Below, in pieces: positions 9,007 to 18,011 of a DNA stretch of 64,000 nucleotides (positions within the stretch are counted from its first letter, which is position 1; every line of letters begins with the position of its first letter). Below the pieces are notes generated by a model, which made no database searches, was not told where the DNA came from, and was given only the letters and a program-made list of their open reading frames with translations. This stretch comes from Mycobacteroides chelonae. Its GTDB lineage: Bacteria > Actinomycetota > Actinomycetes > Mycobacteriales > Mycobacteriaceae. Location: NCBI GenBank assembly GCA_014204435.1, contig JACHLF010000005.1:152690-216689 (forward strand). The letters are read 5' to 3'. The translations under genes were made by a program, and so were the position numbers.

Positions 9007-9339
9007 ACCAGTACTTCGGCACCAAGGAGGACATCATCATGGCCGCCATCAGGGATGCCGCCACGATCCGCTACCCACGCAAGAATCCCAAGTTCGCCCG
9101 TGAGGTCGAGGCAAGCTCGAAGCATGCCGGTGTTGATGCAGACGATGGTCACACTGCACGTTCGGCAGTACCGCGATCAGTATTGCGCCGATCTTGAGCT
9201 CAAGACGATCGCGTGACTGTTCATCAACTCGGCGATCGCCACCACAACGGCGTACTTCAAGACCGGCGCCCACGTCGACCTCGAACAGCTGCGAACGGAA
9301 CTCAAGCGAACGGGATCGGGTCTGCTGGCCGGCGCATAA
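9006..9339 (+). pseudogene. TetR-family regulator remnant
   Basis: The plus strand begins inside the end of a TetR HTH: HQYFGTKEDIIMAAIRDA. The N-terminal ~40 residues are missing. Downstream the coding sense changes frame (RQYRDQYCADLELKTIA, then TGA) and continues as LFINSAIATTTAYFKTGAHV and DLEQLRTELKRTGSGLLAGA-stop, a typical TetR C-terminal end. One truncation, at least one frameshift and a stop codon make this non-functional. Confidence 0.7.
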
Positions 9340-9366
9340 CGAAACCCGGGGCTCCCCGAAAAATTA

Positions 9367-9420
9367 GGTAGCCCCGCGCCGCCGTCGGGTCGGGGGGTCG
9401 GACGGTGGCGCGAGGCTACC
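9367..9420. repeat. Long hairpin (14-bp arms, one mismatch)
   Basis: GGTAGCCCCGCGCC at 9367-9380 pairs with GGCGCGAGGCTACC at 9407-9420 with one mismatch, enclosing a G-rich 26-nt loop. It lies downstream of the TetR remnant. It could be an old terminator or a structured RNA; no gene encloses it. Confidence 0.55.
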
Positions 9421-9500
9421 CGTGTATCGACACCCATTCCAGGAGCGTTACACCCCCGCCGAAAAAAGTTGAGACTTTTTTTCGCGACGTTCCCAGAATG

Positions 9501-9547
9501 CCCCAACCCCCGATCACAGGCTTGCTGCCCATGGCCGGGGGTTGGGG
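9501..9547 (-). terminator. Terminator of fadA2
   Basis: CCCCAACCCCC and GGGGGTTGGGG form a perfect 11-bp stem around a 25-nt loop, starting 10 bp beyond the fadA2 stop codon on the minus strand. Confidence 0.75.
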
Positions 9548-9557
9548 ATCATGTCGC

Positions 9558-10883
9558 TCAGGCCTCCAGGATGGCGGTCACGCCCTGGCCTCCGGCTGCG
9601 CACACCGAGATGAGGCCACGGACCGGCTTGCCGGTCTCGGCCTTCTTCTCGGCGAGTTGCTTGGCCAGCTGGGCCACGATGCGGCCACCGGTGGCCGCGA
9701 ACGGGTGCCCGGCAGCCAGTGAGGAACCGTTGACATTGAGCTTGGACCGGTCGATCACACCGAGAGGTGCGTCCAGTCCGAGGCGCTCCTTGCAGTAGTC
9801 CGCCGACTCCCACGCCTGCAGCGTCGCGAGAACCACCGAGGCGAAGGCCTCGTGAATCTCGTAGAAGTCGAAGTCCTGCAGGGTGAGACCGTTACGGGCC
9901 AGCAGGCGCGGCACCGCGTAGGTCGGAGCCATCAGCAGACCGTCGGGACCGTTGATGTAATCCACGGCCGCGGTCTCACCGTCGACGAAGTATGCCAACA
10001 CCGGGATGTTGCGCTCGGCGGCCCACTCCTCGCTGGCCAACAGCGCCACCGAGGCGCCATCGGTCAGCGGGGTGGAGTTACCCGCGGTCATGGTGGCGTC
10101 GCCGTGCTTCACGCCGAACACCGGCTTCAGCGTCGCCAGCTTCTCCACGCTCGAGTTCGGGCGCAGGTTGTCGTCGCGGTACAGACCCAGGAACGGGCTG
10201 ATCAGGTCGTCGAAGAAACCGCGGTCATAGGCAGCGGCCATCTTCTGGTGACTGGCGGCAGCCAGGGCGTCCTGCTCGGTGCGCTTGACCCCCATCTGCT
10301 TGGCGGTGATGGCGGCGTGCTCTCCCATGGACAGCCCCGTGCGCGGCTCACCGTTCTGCGGGATGTCGACGCCGAGCGCCGCGGGCAGCTTGCCGAGCAG
10401 CTTGAGCCGGGTCACGTTGTCCTTGGCCCGACGGATCGCCAGCAGGGTGTGGCGAAGATCGTCGCCGAAGTTGATGGGTGCATCGGAGGTGGTGTCCACG
10501 CCACCGGCGAGCACCGACTCGTAACGGCCGAGTGCGATGCCGTCGGCACCGACGATGGCAGCCTGCAGACCCGTGCCGCACGCCTGCTGTAGGTCGAATG
10601 CCTGGGTGTACGGAGACAGCGGGCTGCCCAGCACCGATTCGCGAGTGAGATTGAAATCACGGCTCAACTTGAGGACAGCGCCCGCGATGACGGCGCCCAG
10701 ACGCTCGCCCTTGAGGTTGAAGCGATCGGATGCCCCGGTGATGGCGGCGGTCAACATGTCCTGGTTGGAGGCGTTCGCGTAGGCGCCGTCCGAACGTGCG
10801 AAGGGGATGCGGTTACCACCGAGAACCGCGACGCGGCGGCGACCTTGCGAAGCGTTTGACTTGCGTGCCGAGCTAGTTGCCAC
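9558..10883 (-). CDS. fadA2: Acetyl-CoA acetyltransferase FadA2 (thiolase)
   Basis: Thiolase that cleaves 3-ketoacyl-CoA (or runs in the biosynthetic direction). The nucleophilic cysteine is in LQQACGTGLQAA, and the C-terminal motifs NGSSLAAGHPFAATGGR and CAAGGQG carry the active-site His and Cys; EIHEAFA is also present. GTG 10883 is preferred as start, with GGAGAG 5 nt upstream and family homology from RRRVAVLGGNRIPFARSDG, giving 441 residues. The open frame reaches to 11009 but that would cross the divergent fabG4 start. It is divergent from fabG4 with a palindromic operator between them, as in the M. tuberculosis neighbourhood Rv0243/Rv0242c. Confidence 0.92.
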   Translation of the reverse strand: MATSSARKSNASQGRRRVAVLGGNRIPFARSDGAYANASNQDMLTAAITGASDRFNLKGERLGAVIAGAVLKLSRDFNLTRESVLGSPLSPYTQAFDLQQACGTGLQAAIVGADGIALGRYESVLAGGVDTTSDAPINFGDDLRHTLLAIRRAKDNVTRLKLLGKLPAALGVDIPQNGEPRTGLSMGEHAAITAKQMGVKRTEQDALAAASHQKMAAAYDRGFFDDLISPFLGLYRDDNLRPNSSVEKLATLKPVFGVKHGDATMTAGNSTPLTDGASVALLASEEWAAERNIPVLAYFVDGETAAVDYINGPDGLLMAPTYAVPRLLARNGLTLQDFDFYEIHEAFASVVLATLQAWESADYCKERLGLDAPLGVIDRSKLNVNGSSLAAGHPFAATGGRIVAQLAKQLAEKKAETGKPVRGLISVCAAGGQGVTAILEA

Positions 10884-10923
10884 TTGTCTCTCCACTGTTG
10901 ACGGGGCAGGATTACCGAGCATT

Positions 10924-10939
10924 CTTACTCTGGAGTAAG
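10924..10939. promoter_or_regulatory. Palindromic operator in fadA2/fabG4 divergent promoter
   Basis: CTTACTCTGGAGTAAG has 7-bp perfect arms. It lies 41 bp upstream of fadA2 and 54 bp upstream of fabG4. The same arms with a different centre occur before the TetR gene at 14754-14769, which strongly suggests that TetR binds here. Confidence 0.8.
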
Positions 10940-10992
10940 TTCTTTGTCGAATCACCCTAGACCAATTACGGACAACCACTAAGGAACGGCAC

Positions 10993-12351
10993 ATGTCCCC
11001 CAAGCTCACTGACGACCTCTACGCGCTGCTGGTCAACTCCGGGCCCGGCAACCTGCTCGCCGGCCGCCTGGGTATCCCGCAGCCCGAGAACCTGCGCCGC
11101 TACAAGAAAGGCCAGCCCGCGCTGGCCGGGCCCGTGCTGATCGGTGGCGAAGGCCGCCTCGCCGAGCCGCTGCGCGCCGCGCTCGCCGCCGACTACGACC
11201 TGGTCTCCAACAACATCGGCGGCCGCTGGGCCGACAAGTTCGGCGCCCTGGTCTTCGACGCCACCGGCATCACCACCCCGGTCGAGCTGAAGCAGCTGCA
11301 CGAGTTCTTCACCCCGCTGCTGCGCAACGTCGGCAAGTCGGGCCGTCTGCTGGTCATCGGCACCACCCCCGACAAGGCCGCCACCACCGACGAGCGCATC
11401 GCCCAGCGTGCACTGGAGGGCTTCACCCGCTCGCTGGCCAAGGAGTTCGGTAACGGCGCCACCGTGCAGCTGGTATACCTGCACCCCGACGCCAAGACCG
11501 GTGCCAGCGGCCTGGAGTCGACGGTCCGCTTCATCCTGTCGGCCAAGTCGACCTACGTGGACGGCCAGGTGTTCTACGTGGGCGCTGACGACTCCACCCC
11601 GCCCGCCGACTGGGACAAGCCGCTGGCAGGCAAGGTCGCCATCGTCACCGGTGCCGCCCGCGGTATCGGTGAGACCATCGCCGAGGTGTTCGCCCGTGAC
11701 GGTGCCGCCGTCGTCGCGATCGACATGCCCTCGGACGATCTGACCGCCGTCGCGCAGAAGGTCGGCGGCACCGCCCTGGCCCTGGACGTCACCGCAGCCG
11801 ACGCGATCGACCAGATCACCACGCACGTCAAGGAGCACCACGGCGGCAAGGCCGACATCCTGGTCAACAACGCCGGCATCACCCGCGACAAGCTGCTGGC
11901 CAACATGGACGACGCCCGCTGGGATTCCGTTATCGCCGTGAACCTGCTTGCGCCGCAACGCCTCACCGAGGGACTCATCGAGAACGGCACCATCGGGAAC
12001 GGCGGACGCATCGTCGGCCTGGCTTCCATCGCCGGCATCGCCGGCAACCGCGGCCAGACCAACTACGGCGCCACCAAAGCCGGCATGATCGGCATCACCC
12101 AGGCGCTGGCCCCGTCGCTGGCCGCGAAGGGCATCACCATCAACGCCGTCGCGCCGGGCTTCATCGAGACCAAGATGACCGCCGCCATCCCGCTGGCCAA
12201 CCGCGAGGTGGGTCGCCGCATCAACTCGCTAAACCAGGGTGGCGAGCCGGTGGATGTCGCCGAGACCATCGCCTACTTCGCCAGCCCGGCATCGAACGCG
12301 GTGACCGCCAACGTGGTTCGCGTCTGCGGCCAGTCCTGGTTGGGAGCGTAA
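10993..12351 (+). CDS. fabG4: 3-oxoacyl-ACP/CoA reductase FabG4
   Basis: A 452-residue high-molecular-weight FabG. Residues 1 to about 205 form the N-terminal flavodoxin-like domain specific to FabG4; the C-terminal half is a complete SDR with the NAD(H)-binding motif [14 protein letters not shown], and the catalytic YGATKAG (Tyr and Lys). FabG4 reduces long-chain 3-ketoacyl-CoA with NADH. AAGGA precedes the ATG at a good distance. htdX follows 2 bp after the stop, so the two form an operon. Confidence 0.93.
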   Translation: MSPKLTDDLYALLVNSGPGNLLAGRLGIPQPENLRRYKKGQPALAGPVLIGGEGRLAEPLRAALAADYDLVSNNIGGRWADKFGALVFDATGITTPVELKQLHEFFTPLLRNVGKSGRLLVIGTTPDKAATTDERIAQRALEGFTRSLAKEFGNGATVQLVYLHPDAKTGASGLESTVRFILSAKSTYVDGQVFYVGADDSTPPADWDKPLAGKVAIVTGAARGIGETIAEVFARDGAAVVAIDMPSDDLTAVAQKVGGTALALDVTAADAIDQITTHVKEHHGGKADILVNNAGITRDKLLANMDDARWDSVIAVNLLAPQRLTEGLIENGTIGNGGRIVGLASIAGIAGNRGQTNYGATKAGMIGITQALAPSLAAKGITINAVAPGFIETKMTAAIPLANREVGRRINSLNQGGEPVDVAETIAYFASPASNAVTANVVRVCGQSWLGA

Positions 12352-12353
12352 CC

Positions 12354-13196
12354 ATGAGCCAGCCTTCCGGGCTTCAGAACATGGTGATGGCGGCAGTGGG
12401 TGCACTGCCGTTTATCCCACGCCCAGATATATTGCCGTCAAGGGTTGTTCGCACCCACGGCGTGCAGATCGATCCGGCCCATGTGGCCGCGTACGCCAAG
12501 GTGACGGGTCTGGCTTTCACCGACAAGGTGCCGGTCACGTATCCGTTCGCCCTACAGTTCCCCTCAGTGATGTCGTTGGTGGCAAGCCTGGACTTCCCGT
12601 TCCCGGCCATCGGCACGGTGCACCTGGAGAACCACATCACTCAGCACCGCGCCATCACCGCGACCGACGTCGTCGACATCGAGGTGCGTGCCGAGAATCT
12701 GCGTGAGCACCGCAAGGGGCTGCTGGCCGACATCGTCACCGACGTCTCCATCGGCACCGAGACGGTCTGGCAGCAGACCATGACGTTCCTGCGCCAGCAG
12801 CGCACCAGCCTGTCGGACGGCGTCAAGCCGGAGCCGCCGAAGGCCGTCAGGCTGCCGCCGCCGAACTCGACGCTGCGGATCAGCGGCGGCCAGATTCGTC
12901 GCTACGCCTCCGTGGGTGGGGACCACAACCCGATCCACACCTCGTCGATCGGCGCCAAGGTGCTGGGCTTCCCGAAGGCGATTGCCCACGGAATGTTCAC
13001 CACGGCAGCCGTTCTCGCCAATATTCAGGGTGAGATCCCCGATGCGGTGCGTTACGACGTCAAGTTCGGCAAGCCGATCCTGCTACCCGCCGCGGTGGGC
13101 GTGTGGATCAAGAAGGACGGCAACGGCTGGGACATCGCCGTGCGCAATCCGAAGAAGGGTGACCCACACCTGACGGGCAGTATCACGCCACTCTGA
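12354..13196 (+). CDS. htdX: 3-hydroxyacyl dehydratase HtdX (MaoC family)
   Basis: A 280-residue double hot-dog protein of the MaoC/HtdX type (Rv0241c-like). The C-terminal hot dog carries the hydratase-2 active-site motif YASVGGDHNPIHTSS with the catalytic Asp and His, then GFPKAIAHGMFT. It would interconvert 3-hydroxyacyl and enoyl thioesters after FabG4, consistent with the two-gene operon. A terminator-like hairpin follows at 13210. Confidence 0.92.
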   Translation: MSQPSGLQNMVMAAVGALPFIPRPDILPSRVVRTHGVQIDPAHVAAYAKVTGLAFTDKVPVTYPFALQFPSVMSLVASLDFPFPAIGTVHLENHITQHRAITATDVVDIEVRAENLREHRKGLLADIVTDVSIGTETVWQQTMTFLRQQRTSLSDGVKPEPPKAVRLPPPNSTLRISGGQIRRYASVGGDHNPIHTSSIGAKVLGFPKAIAHGMFTTAAVLANIQGEIPDAVRYDVKFGKPILLPAAVGVWIKKDGNGWDIAVRNPKKGDPHLTGSITPL

Positions 13197-13209
13197 GAAG
13201 CATCTCGCG

Positions 13210-13243
13210 AGGGCCCGCGATTGGTAATCCGGTCGTGGGCCCT
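13210..13243 (+). terminator. Terminator after htdX
   Basis: AGGGCCCGCGA and TCGTGGGCCCT pair with one mismatch and are followed by TTT. The hairpin starts 14 bp after the htdX stop. Confidence 0.7.
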
Positions 13244-13273
13244 TTGCGTGGTCGGACCGAAAACACAACCATG

Positions 13274-13335
13274 AGTGCCCGGCGACGAGCGACATATTCG
13301 GGTACCACAAACGTTGTCGCTCAGAGGCGGGCACT
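13274..13335. repeat. Imperfect 21-bp inverted repeat
   Basis: The arms at 13274-13294 and 13315-13335 share AGTGCCCG at the outside and GAGCGACA at the inside, with a 5-bp non-pairing block between, around a 20-nt centre. It lies in the gap between htdX and a decayed gene. It resembles a small dispersed palindromic element, but I found no second copy in this window. Confidence 0.5.
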
Positions 13336-13444
13336 AAGCACACGCCTGGGGGGAGTTGGCACTCGACGAGAGTGCGATGAGATGTCGGTTCCGGGGAGGC
13401 CTCTTCGTCATAGGGGTAGAGATCCACCTCTAGAAGCAGGAGCC

Positions 13445-14108
13445 ATGATGACCACAGCACTGCGCCCGCCACAGACCGTCGCCCATGCCCGTGCCGCCCT
13501 GCACGAGGTCGTCAGCCATCTCGCCGACGCGGACAACGACAAGCAGAAGCCCAACGCCAAGTTCACGGTCGCCCAGCTCACCGCACACCTGCAGAACTCC
13601 ATCGCGCTGCTCGGCGGCGCCGCCGGTTCCGGCAAGATCCCTGCCAGCCTGCCGGAATTCCACATCCCCGAGGTCCAGCTGAACACGCTGGGTGAGCTGT
13701 CGGGCTCGGGCTCGCTATCCCGTTCAGCCATCAACTATCAGTCCGGTGCCGCGACACGCTTTTCCGGAATCGTCAGCGCAGCAAAGGTAACCATCGCGTT
13801 GCCACTCTTCGCACCCCTGCTCCGCTACATCCCGCAGGCTGCTCTGGCCGGCCTGCTGCTGGTCACCGCGGTGAGGCTGGTCGACTTCCGGCGCCTCGCC
13901 CACGCGGTGAAGGCCTCCCCGGTACGACGCGGGGTCGCCGGTCATCTACGACCTTTCTTCGGCGCGGCTCCCGGCCGATCAGGTTTTCCACGAGGAGGAC
14001 CGGGAGTTCTCGGCGACACTGCGAGCCGTGCGGTACGCGCAGACCCGTCTGCAGGAAGTGCCCTCGGACCCGACGGCTACCCGCGAAAAGCTCTGGTATG
14101 AGGGCTAG
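13445..14108 (+). pseudogene. Chimeric remnant containing a SulP sulfate-permease segment
   Basis: After a good Shine-Dalgarno (AGGAG) and ATG, about 85 residues (TVAHARAALHEVVSHLADAD and so on) may be the start of an unrecognised gene, weakly like a DinB/maleylpyruvate-isomerase-type domain. At about 13705 the frame turns without a break into the core of a SulP anion transporter: SLSRSAINYQSGAATRFSGI, then RYIPQAALAGLLLVTAVRLV. From about 13935 another frame gives SPVIYDLSSARLPADQVFHE and TREKLWYEG-stop, of unknown origin. SulP proteins normally exceed 500 residues with many spans, so this is a deletion product. Confidence 0.65.
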
Positions 14109-14722
14109 GCGCGCTTGGCCACCGGCTCGTCACGCGGACGGCCACGCAGACCGCGCCAACCGAGGGTGAGCAAGGTGTCCTTGGCGCTCTCCACCTTGAT
14201 GTCGCCCGTCGCGACACGGGAAGCGACGGCCTCGCCGCCGCCAACCAGGGCCACGGCAATGGCGTCGTAATCGGTCTCGGGGTCGATCTCGGGTGAGGCG
14301 GCCTTGATCAGCCGCGCGACCAGTTCGATGATCCGATCGCGCCCTTCGCGCACCTGCTTGGCGAACAGTTGCGTGCTGGTGGCTTGCCCATAGATCACGA
14401 TCCACGAGGCCCGATGGGTATCGACATAGTTGAGGAAAGATACGACCGTGGTGCTCAACACATCTCGAGGCGACTGCGTCAGATCGATGTCGCCGCGGAC
14501 CGCTTCGACAAACCGGCCGAGTTCACGACGCAGGCAGGCGACGAAGAGGTCTTCCTTGGAGCCGTAGTAGAGGTACAGCATCGGTTTGGAGATCTTGGCC
14601 GCCGCCGCAATGGCATCCATCGAGGTATCCCGGAAGCCGTTCAGTGCGAACTCTTGCACCGCAGCATCCAGCATCTGCTGTTCCCGAACGGCACGAGGCA
14701 GGCGCTTGGTACCACCGACCAT
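14105..14722 (-). CDS. TetR-family regulator of the fadA2/fabG4 region
   Basis: A 205-residue TetR protein. HTH near the N-terminus: FALNGFRDTSMDAIAAAAKI with SKPMLYLYYGSKEDLF. The C-terminal ligand domain (VVSFLNYVDTHRASWIVIYG) resembles regulators of acyl-CoA metabolism, and the position near fadA2/fabG4/htdX matches M. tuberculosis Rv0238. A palindrome (14754-14769) lies 32 bp upstream of its ATG and has the same arms as the one between fadA2 and fabG4. I infer autoregulation plus control of those genes, perhaps released by an acyl-CoA. Confidence 0.88.
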   Translation of the reverse strand: MVGGTKRLPRAVREQQMLDAAVQEFALNGFRDTSMDAIAAAAKISKPMLYLYYGSKEDLFVACLRRELGRFVEAVRGDIDLTQSPRDVLSTTVVSFLNYVDTHRASWIVIYGQATSTQLFAKQVREGRDRIIELVARLIKAASPEIDPETDYDAIAVALVGGGEAVASRVATGDIKVESAKDTLLTLGWRGLRGRPRDEPVAKRA

Positions 14723-14753
14723 GGCTGCCTCCGAGTTGGAACGTGAACGCGAA

Positions 14754-14769
14754 CTTACTCCAGAGTAAG
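14754..14769. promoter_or_regulatory. Palindromic operator upstream of the TetR gene
   Basis: CTTACTCCAGAGTAAG has the same 7-bp arms as the site at 10924-10939 (the full 16-mers are reverse complements of each other). It lies 32 bp before the TetR start codon, where an autorepressor would bind. Confidence 0.8.
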
Positions 14770-14898
14770 CTACTGGGTGGTTCGACTATTACATACGCCA
14801 CCACGGACGCGGGCTCAGTCTGCCCAAATGGAGTGTTCTTCTCTCCGCCTCCAGGGTAGCGCGCAGACGTCATTCTCCCGATACTCCCACCCCGTACC

Positions 14899-15795
14899 AT
14901 GCGCGGCGTGGACTTCACTCTCGCACTGACCCCCGATCTGGTGGCCGTCTTCCTCACCCTGTTTGTGCTGGAGGTGGTGCTGGGGATCGACAACGTGATC
15001 TTCATCTCGATTCTGGCCAGCAGGCTGCCCAGCGGCCAACAGGCGCGGGCACGCAATCTGGGGCTCACGCTGGCAATGGTCATGCGCGTCGGCCTGGTGT
15101 TCCTGGCCGGCTGGATCATCACTCTCAAAGAGGACGTTGTGGAGCTATTCGGCCACGGCTTCTCGATCAAGGACTTCATCTTGATCGCGGGCGGGCTGTT
15201 CCTGGTGTACAAGGCCGTTCACGAAATACATCTCAAGCTCGAAGGCGTCGCGGAGGAAGGTGAATCATCTTCGGCGGCAGCCACATTCAGGTCCGTGCTG
15301 GTGCAGATTCTGCTACTGGACCTGGTGTTCTCGCTCGATTCGGTGATCACCGCGGTAGGCATGACAAGCAACATGATCATCATCGTCACCGTGGTGGTGC
15401 TCTCCTTCGCGATCATGCTCTTCGCCTCCCGCTTCGTCTTCGCCTTTGTCAACCGGCACCCGACGGTCAAGATGCTGGCGCTGTCCTTCCTGCTGCTCAT
15501 CGGGGTTTTCCTCATCGCCGACGGATTCGGCATCAAGATCGACAAGGCGATGATCTACGGCCCCATGGCGTTCGCGATCCTGGTCGAGGCCCTCAACCTG
15601 CTGGCCGCGGCACGGAAAGCCCGGCAGGACAACACGACTCGCCAGCCTGTCGCCCTGCGGCCGAGCTATCCGGGTGTGGACGAGTCGGTCGCGATCGCGG
15701 CGGCCACCTCCACCAGCCCGGATGCGGGGTCAGTCGGCCTGTCCCGTAAGCCGGTGGACGGTCTCGGCGGTGATGAGCGCGCGGGCCTGGGCTAG
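14899..15795 (+). CDS. TerC-family integral membrane protein
   Basis: A 298-residue TerC/Alx-type protein with about seven membrane spans. Two family signatures are visible: LEVVLGIDNVIFISILASRL in the first repeat and LLLDLVFSLDSVITAVGMT in the second; the acidic residues in these spans are thought to bind metal, and some TerC proteins export manganese. The C-terminal ~60 residues are a polar extension. An in-frame GTG at 14908 is an alternative start. The gene overlaps the convergent P450 by 4 bp. Confidence 0.88.
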   Translation: MRGVDFTLALTPDLVAVFLTLFVLEVVLGIDNVIFISILASRLPSGQQARARNLGLTLAMVMRVGLVFLAGWIITLKEDVVELFGHGFSIKDFILIAGGLFLVYKAVHEIHLKLEGVAEEGESSSAAATFRSVLVQILLLDLVFSLDSVITAVGMTSNMIIIVTVVVLSFAIMLFASRFVFAFVNRHPTVKMLALSFLLLIGVFLIADGFGIKIDKAMIYGPMAFAILVEALNLLAAARKARQDNTTRQPVALRPSYPGVDESVAIAAATSTSPDAGSVGLSRKPVDGLGGDERAGLG

Positions 15796-17087
15796 CGCGA
15801 TACGAGCCGCACCCGAAGCTCCTCCAGCCCCCGCAGGGAGCTATTGGTGGTCCACCGGGGCGTGCCCGTGATGTCGATGCGGTCCACGCGGCGCACAAGC
15901 TCCCGCAGCACTGACTGACCCTCCATGCGTGCCAATCCGGCACCCAGACACAGGTGCACGCCGGATCCGAAGGCCACGTGCTGACCGACCGGCCGGGCCG
16001 CGAGAAAGCGATCGGGTTCGTCGAACTCGCGGGGATCGCGATTGGCCGCGCCCCACAGCAAGGCCACGCGCGCCCCGGCGGGAATGACGGCATCCCCGAC
16101 GCGATAGTCCTGCGCAGCGGTGCGGTAGAAGTTCTGGATCGGCGAGGAGAACCGGAGCTGCTCCTCGACCGCACCGGCGAGGAGCCCGGGATCGGATCGG
16201 ATGAGCTCGAACTGATCAGGGTTCTCCGACAACGTCAGGAACATGGTGGACAGCAGGTTTGTGGTGGTCTCATTGCCCGCCAGAAGCAGCAGCAGTGCAA
16301 GGAAGAACAGCTCGTCGTGGCTGATCTCGTTGTCCCCGGCTTCGCCGACAAGCTTACCCAGCAAGGTATCCGGCCCGAGCAGATTGCCTTTGTCCAGCTG
16401 GGTCAGAAAGTAGTCGTGCAGATGACGGACCCCATTGAGGGTCGCCGGAACCTGGCCCACGCCCTTCAAGGAGAACTGCACATCGGCGACACGGATGGAT
16501 TCGTTGGACCAGTGCCGGAAGAACGCCTCGTCCTCGGGCGGGATGCCGAGGACGTGCGCGATCATTCGCATGGGTAGCGGAACCGCAAGGTGTTCAACGA
16601 CATCCAAACCAGGATTGTCGAGCAGATCGGTCACGAGCTTATGGGCCAGCCGATCCACAGTGGGCGCCCAGCCCTCCAGCGCACCGCGGGTGAATCCGGG
16701 CAGCGCCTTACGGCGCAGTTCGGTGTGGCGGGGCCGATCCATGTTCAGCAGCACGGGCACCTCGAATCTGGCCCGCACCACACCATCCCGATTCGACAGC
16801 AGGGCATCGTTGCGCGCGGCCGCCCGCACGTCCTCGTAGCGGCACAGGATGAAGATGTTGCGCTTGCGGTTGTAGTGCACCCGGCCACCCGCCAGCAGTT
16901 CCCGATAGCCCGCATGCGGACTGGCCGCGGTCTGTGGATCCATGGGATCGAAGGCGGTGTCCTGCACACCAGGGAACGGACGGCGGCGCACCTTGGCCCG
17001 CAGTTCATTCGACGCGTTCGTCACGATGGATCGGACCACCGGTTTGGTGGTGGTCCGAACCAGCCGCATGTCGTGCTTGAGGGTCAT
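15792..17087 (-). CDS. Cytochrome P450
   Basis: A 431-residue P450. The I-helix oxygen-activation motif is LLLLAGNETTTNL, the ExxR motif lies in EEQLRFSSP, and the heme ligand is Cys380 in AFGSGVHLCLGAGLARMEG. ATG 17087 is preferred because it overlaps the stop codon of the upstream hydrolase (ATGA), a sign of translational coupling; an upstream ATG at 17138 would lie inside that gene. The pair is under the promoter next to the MerR gene. Substrate unknown; redox partners are not adjacent. Confidence 0.92.
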   Translation of the reverse strand: MTLKHDMRLVRTTTKPVVRSIVTNASNELRAKVRRRPFPGVQDTAFDPMDPQTAASPHAGYRELLAGGRVHYNRKRNIFILCRYEDVRAAARNDALLSNRDGVVRARFEVPVLLNMDRPRHTELRRKALPGFTRGALEGWAPTVDRLAHKLVTDLLDNPGLDVVEHLAVPLPMRMIAHVLGIPPEDEAFFRHWSNESIRVADVQFSLKGVGQVPATLNGVRHLHDYFLTQLDKGNLLGPDTLLGKLVGEAGDNEISHDELFFLALLLLLAGNETTTNLLSTMFLTLSENPDQFELIRSDPGLLAGAVEEQLRFSSPIQNFYRTAAQDYRVGDAVIPAGARVALLWGAANRDPREFDEPDRFLAARPVGQHVAFGSGVHLCLGAGLARMEGQSVLRELVRRVDRIDITGTPRWTTNSSLRGLEELRVRLVSR

Positions 17088-17974
17088 TTCAAGTGGCCGA
17101 CCAGTTCTCCATCCGTACCGAACAGCCGATCCTGCCACACGTTCAGCAGTGCATTGGTGTCGATGTCATCGGGATGGAACCCCTTACGCATGAATGGCTT
17201 CATCTCACGATAGAAGCCACGCAGAAGCGGGCCTCGGACCACGCCGACGGTTTCGCGCAGCACACGCCACGGCTGCTTCCGGCCGACGGGGTCGGTGGTC
17301 AGAATCGAAACCCACGACGAGAGCACACCGACCGGTATCACGATGTTCGCCAGCACACGCATCATGTTGATACGCAAAGTTTCCGAACCGCCAATTGAGC
17401 GATACACATCGAAGGCAACGGACTTGTGCTCCAGTTCCTCGATGGCGTGCCAGTTCAGCAGATTCTTGATCTCCGGGTCGGTCATCATGTGCTGAAGCTC
17501 CGGACGGCTCAACACGTTCTCTGCCAACACGGCGGTGAAGTGCTCGGCAGCTACGGTGAATGCCAGCAACAGGTGCCGGAATCTCCGGCACCTGTCCGGG
17601 TCTGGGTACTGCTCGTCGAGAAACTTCTCCATGCGCTCGGTACTGTTCAGGAGGTACTCGAACCATGCTGTCGGATAGCCCATTTCAGCGAGTTGCTTGT
17701 TGAGATCGCGGTGGTGTAGCCCGTGGGTCATCTCCTGACCGATGAACCCCGCCACACGTTTTTTGAGCTCGGGATCAGTCAGCTTGTCGCGGTAACGCCG
17801 CACCGACCTGACGAAGATGTCCTCTCCCGGCGGGAAAACTGCCGACAAGAACGCAACGGTATGGCTGAACGCGATGTCATTATTCGCGAAATACCGCTCG
17901 CCCGCGTCCGACTCGTCGAAGCGGAATGCGATCCGCCGAGTCTTCGGGTAGCTCACCGGGGCAGTGACGGTCAT
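17084..17974 (-). CDS. Metal-dependent hydrolase family protein (PF10118 type)
   Basis: A 296-residue protein of the predicted metal-dependent hydrolase family. Putative metal ligands lie in GFIGQEMTHGLHHRDLNKQL (Glu and His) and in NWHAIEELEHKSVAFDVYR (His, Glu, Glu, His), like a diiron helix bundle. ATG 17974 has GGAGAGG upstream; the longer open frame to 18151 would overlap the divergent MerR gene. The stop overlaps the P450 start by 4 bp. The hydrolase-P450 pair, divergent from a MerR regulator, looks like an inducible oxidative pathway. Confidence 0.85.
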   Translation of the reverse strand: MTVTAPVSYPKTRRIAFRFDESDAGERYFANNDIAFSHTVAFLSAVFPPGEDIFVRSVRRYRDKLTDPELKKRVAGFIGQEMTHGLHHRDLNKQLAEMGYPTAWFEYLLNSTERMEKFLDEQYPDPDRCRRFRHLLLAFTVAAEHFTAVLAENVLSRPELQHMMTDPEIKNLLNWHAIEELEHKSVAFDVYRSIGGSETLRINMMRVLANIVIPVGVLSSWVSILTTDPVGRKQPWRVLRETVGVVRGPLLRGFYREMKPFMRKGFHPDDIDTNALLNVWQDRLFGTDGELVGHLK

Positions 17975-18011
17975 GACAATCCTCTCCGTTGACGTTCCGT
18001 AGATAAACGTA

